Part shown: piece after piece, positions 45,142-53,254 of the stretch | How positions within the stretch are numbered: position 1 is the stretch's first letter | Layout of the letters: each line of letters opens with the position of its first letter | Source: Archangium violaceum | GTDB taxonomy: Bacteria > Myxococcota > Myxococcia > Myxococcales > Myxococcaceae | NCBI RefSeq assembly: GCF_016887565.1 | Contig: NZ_CP069396.1 | Span: 1,763,001 to 1,827,000, forward strand | Length of the DNA stretch: 64,000 nt | Direction of reading: 5' to 3' | Made by a program: the position numbers and the translations under genes | The notes under the pieces: generated by a model | The model's database searches: none | Told to the model about the DNA's origin: nothing | The model's input: the letters and a program-made list of their open reading frames with translations, nothing else

Positions 45142-46011
45142 CTACTTCGTCTCCGGTACTACTCCCTCCCGTGGGGAGACGAGCTTGGGTGTTACCCCGA
45201 GGGCTGTTTTATAAAGGTCACCCTGTGACCAGTCCTTCCAGGTCTCGTTCTTGTATCTGGTCCAGGTCGCGACGTTGGTCTCCGGGCATGGGAACTTGAG
45301 ATCGTACACGTGGACGATGAATCCCTTCTCATCCAGGATGACGATGTCCGGCTCGATGCTGCCCGTCAGGCCCTTCCATCCCTGCTCCGACACAATTTTT
45401 TTCACCGCCTGCTCATCCAGGAACTCCCACTTGCCGGTCTGACCGTCGTGCCGGAAACGGGGATGGAGCAGGTAATTCTTCTTCGGCAATAATTCGTCCA
45501 GTGCTTTGCGCAGACACGGCCAGGCTTGCTCGTGTTTGAAGAGTCCCAGGTACGCGGCCCACGTCGTCTGTTCGCCGACCTTGAGTTGCTGACAGAGTTC
45601 TCGGCTCGGGCTCCTGCCATCGAAGTGGTAGTCGTTCACCTCGCGCTCCGCACGGCGTACACACTGCGCGATGGCTTTATCGACCCGCAGGAGCAGGTCC
45701 ACAGCCAGTTCCGCGCCTCGGTGCTCGGCTGAGTTGATTCGAGGTTGCAACGCCACGGTTGCAGTCACACCTGCCGCAACCACCCTTGTCGCCACGGAGT
45801 GTGCTGTCTTCGCCGTCTCTACCATTTCGGTCGAGCCGGTGCATTGCTCCCACTGGCCGGGGTTCTGTTTGAGACAGCACTCAGGGGTCAGGTCTCGTGG
45901 ACCGCATTTTCCCGCCACCTCGACGGGCTCTGATTCCGCCAGACACCCTGCCAGGAGCATGCTCAGGAGCACCAGCAACCGCAGGGGCACACTCTTCGCG
46001 ATAGGATGCAT
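45142..46011 (-). CDS. Lipoprotein toxin with PD-(D/E)XK nuclease domain
   Basis: 289 residues. A lipoprotein signal (LRLLVLLSMLLAGC) is followed by a Cys-rich leader (CGPRDLTPECCLKQNPGQWEQCTG) and a helical region. The C-terminal third holds the PD-(D/E)XK core: Glu220, Pro-Asp at 221-222 (EPDIVILD) and Asp-Leu-Lys at 237-239 (VYDLKFP), then a conserved Q-x3-Y (QGDLYKTA). A DNase on a lipoprotein makes no sense for its own cell, but fits the SitA-type polymorphic toxins that myxobacteria pass between siblings by TraA/TraB outer-membrane exchange. A DUF3396-like immunity gene follows 15 bases on. The delivery route is inferred; the nuclease motif is seen. Confidence 0.75.
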   Translation of the reverse strand: MHPIAKSVPLRLLVLLSMLLAGCLAESEPVEVAGKCGPRDLTPECCLKQNPGQWEQCTGSTEMVETAKTAHSVATRVVAAGVTATVALQPRINSAEHRGAELAVDLLLRVDKAIAQCVRRAEREVNDYHFDGRSPSRELCQQLKVGEQTTWAAYLGLFKHEQAWPCLRKALDELLPKKNYLLHPRFRHDGQTGKWEFLDEQAVKKIVSEQGWKGLTGSIEPDIVILDEKGFIVHVYDLKFPCPETNVATWTRYKNETWKDWSQGDLYKTALGVTPKLVSPREGVVPETK

Positions 46012-46032
46012 GGGCCCTACTATAGGGAGGCC

Positions 46033-47430
46033 ATGAACGGTGATGCGGAAAACGGCGTGGTGGGATCGATGGGCGCGCGGCCTCCAGAGGGGATAGGAGG
46101 ACGGGAGCCTCGGTGGCCGCGCCGTCGGGTGCTGCGTTGGGCCCTGGGGCTGGTGCCCGTAGCGGCAGGCGGTGGGTGGGCTGCGTTCGAGTGGCTCGGC
46201 GGACGGCGGGGGCTCGTCGCGGTGGAGTCGGACAGTGAGAGTTGGGCCGACTCGTTCACCCAGCAGGTTGCCCTGGCCTGTTTCTCGGGACACCCGGACG
46301 CGGGGGCGGGGCTGGACAGGTTGCTCCAGCCCCTCACGCCTGGCAGGCCGGCCCGGCTGCTGGGCGCCTGTCTGTCCATGGAGCGAGGTGATTGGAGCCG
46401 GGTGAAATGGCACCTCGGGTTCTCCAATGTTCGAGACGCTCCGGAGGCGCACCTGCTGCGTGAGCTTGCCGATCGCCGGCCCCGTGCGCCCGACTGGCGC
46501 CATGCCTTCCTCGACGCCTGGACGGCGCTCGGCCGGCCCGACTTCCGCAAGAGCACCCTGCTTCCTCAACCGCTGGAATGGAATCTCCTGCTCGCCGACA
46601 CCTCGGCCGCCTGGGATGCCGCCACGGAGGCCCAACGCTTCCCGCTGGCGGTGTTGCACCCGGAGTCGTTGATGGAACCGCGCCAGGAGTGGGCGCTCGC
46701 GCAGGTGCGCGCCAGTCAATCCGTGCCACTCCTCATGGTGCTGTGTCAGCAACTCCACTCGCTCGACGCGCGAGCGCCGTTGAGCCAGCGCCTGCGGCCC
46801 GTGGTGGAGGAGCGGCTCGGTCAACTCGCCGGGTCCTCTTCCCCGACCCTTCAGCTCGCCCTGCTGTCCTTCCTGGCCGGCAGCCCTCGGACGGCTCTCT
46901 TCGTGCGCCGCGAGCTGGAAGCGCTCGAGAAGCTCGTCGCACTGCCCGAGTGGAAGCAGCCCTCGAGCGAGCAGTTCTTCCTGGAGATGCGCGCGCTCTT
47001 CGAGGGCCTTCTGCTCGCGCCCGGCCACCATGCCTGGCTGATGGCCACCCTGGCCCAGGGAATCTTCCTCGGACCGTGGCTCGTGCAGCGTGCCACGGCC
47101 AGCAAGGAGCACCTGACAGAGGACGAGCAGCGGTGGTTGGGGCGGCTCCTGTGGGATGCGGGGGCACGCCTGCGTGAGCAGCGTTCGGACCTGGAGCTGG
47201 ACATGGGGCTGCGGCTCCAGATGCGCGGCTCAGAGTTGACGGGGCACACCCCGTCCCGGGAGCAGGCCATCGCCGCCTGGGTGGAGTTGGGCAAGTGGGA
47301 GGAGGCCCTGAAGCAGGCGGCCTGCTACCGCTGGCCCCTGGCCTCGCTGCAGGAGGAGTCCTGTGCGCCCAGGGCCCGCGACGAGCAGGCATGGATGAAA
47401 GCCTTCGCAGGCAAGGGCGCGCTGCTCTGA
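46033..47430 (+). CDS. Membrane-anchored protein of unknown function next to the toxin
   Basis: 465 residues from the ATG at 46033 with GGAGGCC upstream. A disordered N-terminus is followed by an Arg-rich patch and one membrane helix (PRRRVLRWALGLVPVAAGGGWAAFEWLGG), reminiscent of a Tat or anchor signal. The long remainder is all-helical, TPR/HEAT-like, without a known motif (PTLQLALLSFLAGSPRTALFVRRELEALEKLV). Only 21 bases separate its start from that of the divergently transcribed toxin, so their promoters must lie inside each other's genes or overlap. I do not recognise the family. Confidence 0.72.
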   Translation: MNGDAENGVVGSMGARPPEGIGGREPRWPRRRVLRWALGLVPVAAGGGWAAFEWLGGRRGLVAVESDSESWADSFTQQVALACFSGHPDAGAGLDRLLQPLTPGRPARLLGACLSMERGDWSRVKWHLGFSNVRDAPEAHLLRELADRRPRAPDWRHAFLDAWTALGRPDFRKSTLLPQPLEWNLLLADTSAAWDAATEAQRFPLAVLHPESLMEPRQEWALAQVRASQSVPLLMVLCQQLHSLDARAPLSQRLRPVVEERLGQLAGSSSPTLQLALLSFLAGSPRTALFVRRELEALEKLVALPEWKQPSSEQFFLEMRALFEGLLLAPGHHAWLMATLAQGIFLGPWLVQRATASKEHLTEDEQRWLGRLLWDAGARLREQRSDLELDMGLRLQMRGSELTGHTPSREQAIAAWVELGKWEEALKQAACYRWPLASLQEESCAPRARDEQAWMKAFAGKGALL

Positions 47431-47463
47431 AGCCGACATGATGGCTTCCCGGGGGCCAGGACG

Positions 47464-48072
47464 ATGTCTACCCTGCCTGCGGCCATGACGAAGGCGTCGA
47501 CATCGGGGAGAGGGCAGGGCAACCCCTCGCGGGGTGGAGAGCTGGCGCTCATTCAACAGTTGGAGGAGCGCTTCCGGCGCCTGACCCTCCTGCTCTACGA
47601 CACGAGCGTTCCCGCCCGTGTCCTGGATGAAGAGGTCGTGCCCTTCCTGGCGGAGGATGTCAGCTTCACGGATCCCTGGCAGCGCGGCGCGGGACGGGAG
47701 ACCTACCGGCGCGGCGCGGCTGGCTTCCACTGCATGTTCTCCTTCGACTTCGACATCCACCAGCTCAATGTCCAGCTGGAGGAGGGCCACGAGAAGGGCC
47801 GCGCCATCGTCGACGGGGTGATGAACCTGAAGCAGTTCAGCTGGCTGTACACCTATCCACTCAGGACCATCCTCGTCTTCGACTTCACCCTCGTGCGCAC
47901 TCCGGGAGGGGACGTCAGGCCCCTCGTCCACGCCCATGAGGAGATGTGGAGCTTCGGCGACATGATCGCCGCCGTTCCCGGGGTGGGCTGGGTCTACACG
48001 AAGCTCTTCCGCAAGGGCTTCAGCTACGGCTTCCTGGCGGCGTCCGCGATCTGCCGCTGGATCCGCCAGTGA
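47464..48072 (+). CDS. NTF2/SnoaL-like protein
   Basis: 202 residues. The block RVLDEEVVPFLAEDVSFTDPWQRGAGRETYRRGAAGFHCMFSFDFDIHQLNVQL and the strand-rich LRTILVFDFTLVRTPGGDVRPLVHAHEEMWSFGDMI fit the cone-shaped NTF2-like fold, related to the DUF2358/SnoaL group, which binds small hydrophobic molecules or is a scaffold. The first 30 residues look disordered and an internal start is possible. No catalytic residues can be assigned. It is 33 bases after the preceding gene on the same strand. Confidence 0.6.
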   Translation: MSTLPAAMTKASTSGRGQGNPSRGGELALIQQLEERFRRLTLLLYDTSVPARVLDEEVVPFLAEDVSFTDPWQRGAGRETYRRGAAGFHCMFSFDFDIHQLNVQLEEGHEKGRAIVDGVMNLKQFSWLYTYPLRTILVFDFTLVRTPGGDVRPLVHAHEEMWSFGDMIAAVPGVGWVYTKLFRKGFSYGFLAASAICRWIRQ

Positions 48073-48136
48073 ACACCGCGAGGCGCCGCTTCACGTGCGC
48101 GGCCTCGTCCCTATTTTAGCGGGACGGAGGTCGCAC

Positions 48137-48352
48137 ATGTCGAAGGTCACCAATCAGCCGTCGGGTGTCGTCGCGGGAACCCTGGATATCTCCAACTCGA
48201 CCGAGCCGGACGTCGCCTCGCCCACGGACGCGGGAGCGGTGCTCTCTCGCCGTAAAGTGGCGGCGACCCGGGCGAAGAAGGCCGCCCCGCGGGCGAAGAA
48301 GCCCGTGGCCCGCCGCGTGACGAAGACGAGCAACGCCCGGCAAAAGCGCTGA
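48137..48352 (+). CDS. Small basic histone H1-like protein
   Basis: 71 residues with GGAGG before the ATG. The N-terminal half is acidic and Ser/Thr-rich. The C-terminal half is strongly basic with AKKA-type repeats (RRKVAATRAKKAAPRAKKPVARRVTKTSNARQKR), like the DNA-binding tails of bacterial histone H1-like proteins. It may compact or bind nucleic acid. A T-rich stretch (GATTCTTTTTCG) follows directly after the stop and could be part of a terminator. Confidence 0.6.
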   Translation: MSKVTNQPSGVVAGTLDISNSTEPDVASPTDAGAVLSRRKVAATRAKKAAPRAKKPVARRVTKTSNARQKR

Positions 48353-48463
48353 CGATTCTTTTTCGTGCAACCCCTTTGCAACAAGCAGTGCGTCCCTACC
48401 TTCCCGCGCGTGACACGGCTCCGGCGGCCGTAGGCCGGGGCCACACGAGAGGAGAGAACACTG

Positions 48464-48685
48464 ATGCGGAAGGTACTGTGGGCCGTGGCGCTGGGGACCT
48501 TGTTGGCTGGAACGGGCTGCCACCGCAATACGCGTGAGCGCGCCGAGGACACCGCGGAGAAGGCGGGCGACAAGGTTGAGGACACCGCGGAGAAGGCGGG
48601 CGACAAGGCCGAGGACGCCGCGGAGACGGCGGGCGACAAGGCCGAGAAGGCGGGCGACAAGATCGAGGACGCGACGGACGACTAG
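48464..48685 (+). CDS. Small lipoprotein with LEA-like 11-residue repeats
   Basis: 73 residues. The signal peptide ends at a lipobox (LLAGTGC). The mature part is five degenerate copies of an 11-residue charged helix unit (AEDTAEKAGDK, VEDTAEKAGDK, AEDAAETAGDK, then AEKAGDK and IEDATDD). This resembles LEA or apolipoprotein-like amphipathic helices. The DNA of the copies is nearly identical with a 33-base period. It probably coats the membrane periplasmic face or protects on desiccation; this is inferred. Confidence 0.65.
   Translation: MRKVLWAVALGTLLAGTGCHRNTRERAEDTAEKAGDKVEDTAEKAGDKAEDAAETAGDKAEKAGDKIEDATDD
48543..48675 (+). repeat. 33-base tandem repeat within the small lipoprotein gene
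   Basis: Repeated units of GAGGACACCGCGGAGAAGGC type with period 33, about four copies, coding the 11-residue helix motif. Such arrays can change length by slippage without frameshift. Confidence 0.65.
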
Positions 48686-48692
48686 GCCAGGA

Positions 48693-48829
48693 GGGGTCAG
48701 TCCTTTCAGGAGGGAGGTCCCGGTCGCGCTCGGGAGCAACTGGTCTGACTGTCAGACCAGTTCGTCCGAAGCGCGCCCGGAAGGTGCCCCATCCTTTCCT
48801 GCAAGAGCACCCCTGAAAGAACTGACTCC
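48693..48829. mobile_element. MITE/REP-like element with terminal inverted repeats
   Basis: Outer arms of ~19 bases, GGTCAGTCCTTTCAGGA at the left and its imperfect complement ending in GAAAGAACTGACTCC at the right, enclose a 25-base perfect palindrome at 48738-48762 (arms AACTGGTCTGAC and GTCAGACCAGTT around one T). CCAG occurs just outside both ends, possibly a target duplication. There is no coding capacity. The end sequence resembles those mobilised by REP-associated Y1 transposases, which is a guess. It lies between two convergent genes and could also terminate transcription. Confidence 0.5.
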
Positions 48830-48835
48830 AGCGGC

Positions 48836-49366
48836 TCAGCCTTCGCGCTTGCGATCCCAGGGACGCGCCGTGGGACTGATGTGGGGCAGCACGGCGCCCA
48901 GCGGGGCCGTGGCGTCACCTTCACTCCCGGAATCGAACTGGCGCCGGATGCGCTCGGCGACGGGCCGGAGGCTCGTCTTCTCGAGGCAGGCCGCCGCCCA
49001 GGCTCCCGCCGCGCCCAGGTCGGGCACGATGGTGTAGGGGGCCGACGGCGGCTTGAAGTGGAAGATGACGCTCATCGTCAGCCGCACCACGGGCGAGGTG
49101 ACGACGTACACGATGCCCAGCAGCGTCTGGCGGATCAGCACCTCGTGGGCCTTGAGCCACTCCACCTGCCGCTGTCGCTGCTCGGTCGAGAGGAGCCGGA
49201 GCGCGCTCACGTCGAAGATGCAGACGTGTCTTTCCTGGCGCTGCAGATAGTGGCTGGCCCTGGCCAGATAGCTCTCGAAGTCCTGGGAGGAGAGCTCTCC
49301 GGTGAGCCGCACCACCATCAGCGGCCACTGGGAATCATCGAAGGTGAAGGATGCACCGGGATGCAT
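48836..49366 (-). CDS. STAS-like protein of unknown function
   Basis: 176 residues from the ATG at 49366. The start SFTFDDSQWPLMVVRLTGELSSQDFESYLARASHYLQRQERHVCIFDVSALRLLSTEQRQRQVEWLKAHEVLIRQTLLGIVYVVTSPVVRLTMSVIF follows the SpoIIAA/STAS-like pattern common in myxobacteria (a beta-alpha fold that senses or interacts with signalling partners). The C-terminal ~60 residues include an Ala-rich helix and a charged tail. No catalytic motif. The ribosome binding site is weak, so the start is uncertain. Confidence 0.6.
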   Translation of the reverse strand: MHPGASFTFDDSQWPLMVVRLTGELSSQDFESYLARASHYLQRQERHVCIFDVSALRLLSTEQRQRQVEWLKAHEVLIRQTLLGIVYVVTSPVVRLTMSVIFHFKPPSAPYTIVPDLGAAGAWAAACLEKTSLRPVAERIRRQFDSGSEGDATAPLGAVLPHISPTARPWDRKREG

Positions 49367-49504
49367 GGGTTCAAGAGGTGACGGTGGACCTCGACCGGCG
49401 CAAGGTGTGAAAGTGTTTTTGTGCGGGGGCCCGCGTGCAGTGATGGCAAAGATATACACCGCAAGCGGTTCAAGCCGTGGCGTGAATGAAATTCTTCAAC
49501 TCCA
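49367..49504. other. Intergenic region, AT-richer, no gene seen
   Basis: 138 bases between two minus-strand genes, must hold the promoter of the STAS-like gene. A small palindrome ACCGC-aa-GCGGT lies near 49459. No convincing -35/-10 pair was found. Confidence 0.3.
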
Positions 49505-50392
49505 CTACCGCTGGGTGAAGTTCGTCAGCCACTGCAGGTTGGAGTCGATCGACCACGAATAGGTTCCGGCGAGCCATTTCTGGTCCAGGGTGTTCTGGCT
49601 GGCGAGGCATCCGCCCTGACGCATGTAGCAGTGGTCGGCGTTGCCATCCGAAGCCTCCGCGTGCTTCACGATGTACCAGCCGCTGTCGTTGCTCCGGGTG
49701 CAGGAGGTCGACGTGGACGTGCAGGCCAGGCCCGTCAGTTCCTGGAGCTGGGCGCGCACCGAGCTCTCGGTCGAGCCCATGAAGCCATCCGCCTCGCCAT
49801 TCACGGCCCGAAGCCTGTCACTCGTCAGGGTCCGCTTGCCATGGGCGACGCAGGCGCGCAGGTCGTAGGTGGAGTACTGCACGCCCGCTCCCAGTCCATA
49901 GACGGCCTGCACGCGCGAGTCGTAGTTCTTGGAGAGGATGGCCAGGATGGAGCCCTGGCTGAAGCCGCTCACGACGATTCCCTTGGCGCAGTCCGCGGTG
50001 GGACGGGAGCAGAGCGCCTTGACGGCACTGCTCGCGCTGCCCGCATCGAAGATGCACTTGGAGCGGGTCGACAGCGTGGAGCAGGTTCCAAAGCTGGAGC
50101 TGGGATACTGGATGGTCGCCGCGACGTAGCCGCGGCCCGCCATCTTGTCCACGGCACTCAGCGCCGAGGCGTTGTCATACGTCTCCGAGGTGCCCACCAG
50201 GTAGATGAAGACCGGGTAGGTGCCCAGCGACGCCGGCTCCTTGCCCTTGATGTTGTACGTCGTGTTGCACGAGGTGCTGCCGCCCGAGTACGTCGCCGTG
50301 AAGCTGTTCAGGGTTTGCGCCCAGGCGGATGTGCCGCACACCGTGGACAGGAGCAGTGCGGCGAAAAGGTTCGCGTTCTTCCGCTCGTGCAT
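49505..50392 (-). CDS. Secreted alpha/beta-hydrolase-like protein
   Basis: 295 residues with a classical signal peptide (ANLFAALLLSTVCGTSAWA then QTLNSF). The mature protein shows the alpha/beta hydrolase pattern: YPVFIYLVGTSETYDNASALSAVDKMAGRGYVAATIQYP, then the nucleophile elbow GFSQGSILAI and a late His (NADHCYM). It has many Cys, probably disulfides, consistent with export. The substrate is unknown; esterase or polymer hydrolase is likely for a predatory myxobacterium. Low Arg and Glu and higher Ser/Thr make its composition unlike its neighbours. Confidence 0.75.
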   Translation of the reverse strand: MHERKNANLFAALLLSTVCGTSAWAQTLNSFTATYSGGSTSCNTTYNIKGKEPASLGTYPVFIYLVGTSETYDNASALSAVDKMAGRGYVAATIQYPSSSFGTCSTLSTRSKCIFDAGSASSAVKALCSRPTADCAKGIVVSGFSQGSILAILSKNYDSRVQAVYGLGAGVQYSTYDLRACVAHGKRTLTSDRLRAVNGEADGFMGSTESSVRAQLQELTGLACTSTSTSCTRSNDSGWYIVKHAEASDGNADHCYMRQGGCLASQNTLDQKWLAGTYSWSIDSNLQWLTNFTQR

Positions 50393-50520
50393 ACGACCTC
50401 CAGTACCCGGGGAAGGGGGGAGTCCCAGGTAATTCCGGTTTGACGGAGAGGTCGCGCAATATGGCTGCTCCTCGAGAGATTCTCAAGTCCTGGGAATTTC
50501 CCTCCCCCGAGGTCCGCGAC

Positions 50521-51018
50521 CTACGCGGTCAGATCGATCGCGTACCAGCGGTCGCAGCTGAAGTGGCCCGTGGCGCCCATGGGGCGTGGCAGCGGCTGGA
50601 AGCCCAGGCGGAGGTACAGCTTCTGCGCCTGCGTCATCCCCGCCAGCGTCTCCAGGTAGCACGTCCGGTAACCCGCCTCCCGCGCGAAGGCCAGACACTG
50701 GCGCAGCAGACGCTCGCCCACGCCGCGCCCGCGCAGCTCGGGCAGGAAGTACATCTTCCGCAGCTCGCAGATGCCGGGCTCGCCGCCATCCAGCGGCGCG
50801 ATGCCTCCTCCGCCCAGCACCCGGCCCGCCTCGTCCTCCACCACCCAGTAGGCGCGTCCCGGGCGCGAGTAGGCCTCGCTCATCCCGTTCACCTCCGGGT
50901 CGTGGAGGGCGAAGCCCGGTCCGCTCGCTCCGAACTCCGGCATCACCTGGCGGATGACGGCCGCCACCGCCGCATCGTCCCTCGACTCAATCGGGCGCAG
51001 CTTCAGTTCCGTGCTCAT
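50521..51018 (-). CDS. GNAT-family N-acetyltransferase
   Basis: 165 residues from the ATG at 51018 (MSTELKLRPIESRDDAAVAAVIRQV). Acetyl-CoA binding motif A is LRKMYFLPELRGRGVGERLLRQCLAFAREAGY (R-G-x-G-V-G). It also has YWVVEDEAGRVLGGGGIAPLDGG and the C-terminal QKLYLRLGFQPL typical of GNATs. The acceptor substrate is unknown. It is divergent from argC across ~220 bases. Confidence 0.92.
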   Translation of the reverse strand: MSTELKLRPIESRDDAAVAAVIRQVMPEFGASGPGFALHDPEVNGMSEAYSRPGRAYWVVEDEAGRVLGGGGIAPLDGGEPGICELRKMYFLPELRGRGVGERLLRQCLAFAREAGYRTCYLETLAGMTQAQKLYLRLGFQPLPRPMGATGHFSCDRWYAIDLTA

Positions 51019-51235
51019 GGTGCGCGCACCGTTCCACGCCTCCGTTCCGAGGCCAAGCACCGTCATGCCGTCCCGGGGCCCGGAGGGCTCACACCCGGAG
51101 TGACACCGCTGCCTTCGCCTGTAGGGGAGGAGACACGTTCTCCTGGCCCGCCGCGTCAGAGGCGCGGTGTGGTGGATTTCCCGGGCGCGGCACCTCTATA
51201 CACGCCCCGGGAAGTACCTCACGGAGACAGTGCAC

Positions 51236-52300
51236 ATGGCCAACAAGGTCAAGGCAGTCCTCATCGGCGGTACCGGCTATGGCGGGGCCGAGATCCTCCG
51301 CCGCCTCCTCTTCCACCCCCACGTGGAGGTCATCCGCGTCACGGCGGTGGACAACATCGGCAAGAAGGTGGGCGACGTCCACTTCAACCTCGCCGGGCTC
51401 ACGGACCTCACCTTCCAGGAGCTGCCTCCCGCCCAGGCCGTGGCCGGCGCGGACGTGGCCTTCCTGGCCATGCCCCACAAGACCACCGCCAAGGTGGTGC
51501 TCGACATCATCAACTCGGGCGTGCGCATCGTGGACCTGTCCGGCGACTTCCGCCTGCGCGACGCGGCCTCCTACGCGAAGTACTACGGCGTGGACCACCC
51601 GGCCCCGCAGATGCTCACCGACGGCGCCTTCACCTACGGCATGCCCGAGCTCAACCGCGAGGCCATCCGCAAGGCGCGCTACATCGCCAGCCCCGGCTGC
51701 TTCGCCACCACCATCGCGCTCGGCCTGATGCCGCTCGCGAAGGCCGGGCTGCTCACCGGCCCCATCCACACCGTGGCCGCCACAGGCTCCTCGGGCAGCG
51801 GCGCCAACCCGCAAATCACCACGCACCACCCGCTGCGCGCGGCCAACCTGCGCACCTACAAGCCGCTCGAGCACCAGCACATCCCCGAGATTCTCCAGAC
51901 GCTGCGCATCGCCGGTGGCAAGGAGGACATGTCGCTGGAGTTCGTGCCCGTGTCCGCGCCGCTGCCGCGCGGCATCTTCTCCACCTCGTTCGCCGAGGTG
52001 CCCGCCTCCGTCACGCAGGAGCAGCTCACCGCCGCGTGGAAGTCGGCCTTCGGCAACGAGCCCTTCATCCGCATCGTCGGCGGCGGCCGTCAGCCCGAGG
52101 TGGTGGGCGTGTCCGGCAGCAACTACGTGGAGGTGGGCTTCACGCTCGGCCCCGTCACCGGCAACACCCGCCGCGTGGTGTGCTTCTCCGCGCTCGACAA
52201 CCTGGTGAAGGGCGGCGCCGGTCAGTCCATCCAGAGCTTCAACCTGATGATGGGCTGGGACGAGCGCCTCACCCTCGCCGAGCCGGGGCTGTGGCCGTGA
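51236..52300 (+). CDS. argC: N-acetyl-gamma-glutamyl-phosphate reductase
   Basis: 354 residues from the ATG at 51236 with GGAGA upstream. It reduces N-acetylglutamyl phosphate with NADPH in arginine synthesis. The NADP loop is IGGTGYGGAEILRRL, the active-site Cys is in YIASPGCFATT, and the conserved HHP is in ITTHHPLRAANL. The stop overlaps the GTG start of argB by four bases (GTGA), a translationally coupled argCB pair. Length is normal. Confidence 0.95.
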   Translation: MANKVKAVLIGGTGYGGAEILRRLLFHPHVEVIRVTAVDNIGKKVGDVHFNLAGLTDLTFQELPPAQAVAGADVAFLAMPHKTTAKVVLDIINSGVRIVDLSGDFRLRDAASYAKYYGVDHPAPQMLTDGAFTYGMPELNREAIRKARYIASPGCFATTIALGLMPLAKAGLLTGPIHTVAATGSSGSGANPQITTHHPLRAANLRTYKPLEHQHIPEILQTLRIAGGKEDMSLEFVPVSAPLPRGIFSTSFAEVPASVTQEQLTAAWKSAFGNEPFIRIVGGGRQPEVVGVSGSNYVEVGFTLGPVTGNTRRVVCFSALDNLVKGGAGQSIQSFNLMMGWDERLTLAEPGLWP

Positions 52301-53145
52301 GCGCGCTCACCGACTTCAAGGGGCGCTGGTTCGTCGTGAAGATCGGCGGCGAGCTGGCCATGGACAAGCCGAAGCTCGCCGCGAGCGTGGGCGCCGCCGT
52401 GCGCGCCTTCCTCGACGCGGGCATCCGCGTGGCCGTCATCCACGGCGGCGGGCCCCAGGCCACCGAGCTGCAGAAGAAGCTCGGGCTTCAGCCGAAGATG
52501 GTCGCCGGCCGCCGCTACACCGACGAGGCCACCCTCGAGGTGATGAAGATGACGCTCGCGGGCCAGGTGTCCGTGGACGTGGCCGCCGCCTTCCGCATCG
52601 CCAACGTCCCCGCCCTGTGCACCACCGGCATGTCCGCCGGGCTCGTCGACGCGAAGCGCCGGCCCCCCAAGGTCATGAGCGGCGCCGGGCCGGACCCCGT
52701 GGACCTCGGCCTGGTGGGCGACGTCACCGGCGTGGAGACCTCGCTCTTCCAGCGCATCGCCGACGCGGGCTTCGTCCCCGTGCTCGGCTCGCTCTCCGGC
52801 GACGCCCAGGGCAACGTCTTCAACATCAACGCGGACACCGTGGCCACCCGCGTCGCCGCGAAGCTCGGCGCCGCCAAGCTGTTCCTCGTGTCCAACGTGC
52901 CCGGCGTGCTCGCCAACAAGGACGACCCCTCCACCCGCCTGCCCACCCTCACCCCCGCCGAGGCCCGCGCCAAGATTGCCTCCGGTGTCATCCAGGGCGG
53001 CATGATCCCCAAGGTGGAGGAGAGTCTGGAGATGCTCGAGGAGGGCATCGAGGCCATCCACATCGTGGGCATCTCGCCCAACGACGCCGTGCTGCGCGAG
53101 GCCGAGAAGCCCGGCAGTCATGGCACCGCGTTCCTGCGCGGGTAG
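52297..53145 (+). CDS. argB: Acetylglutamate kinase
   Basis: 282 residues from the GTG at 52297 (VSALTDFKGRWFVVKIGGELAMD), overlapping the argC stop. It phosphorylates N-acetylglutamate. Motifs: VVKIGGELA, VAVIHGGGPQATELQKKLGL, GLVGDVTGVETSL, VFNINADTVATRVAAKLGA and GVIQGGMIPKVE. The N-terminus is short, without the extra helix of the arginine-inhibited hexameric enzymes, so it may not be arginine-regulated by that mechanism. It completes a small arg operon. Confidence 0.95.
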   Translation: MSALTDFKGRWFVVKIGGELAMDKPKLAASVGAAVRAFLDAGIRVAVIHGGGPQATELQKKLGLQPKMVAGRRYTDEATLEVMKMTLAGQVSVDVAAAFRIANVPALCTTGMSAGLVDAKRRPPKVMSGAGPDPVDLGLVGDVTGVETSLFQRIADAGFVPVLGSLSGDAQGNVFNINADTVATRVAAKLGAAKLFLVSNVPGVLANKDDPSTRLPTLTPAEARAKIASGVIQGGMIPKVEESLEMLEEGIEAIHIVGISPNDAVLREAEKPGSHGTAFLRG

Positions 53146-53254
53146 TGGCTCGCGCATCGCTGCCCCCCGGGCCCTTCGGGTGGGGGGGTAGCAACATCTT
53201 CTCGGCTCCGGCGATAATTCCGTTGTCGTCTCAAGTTTTTCCCCGGAGCTGACC

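Noticed and set aside
51236-53145. argC-argB as something unusual
   Set aside because: A normal coupled arginine operon; only the overlap and short ArgB N-terminus are worth a note.
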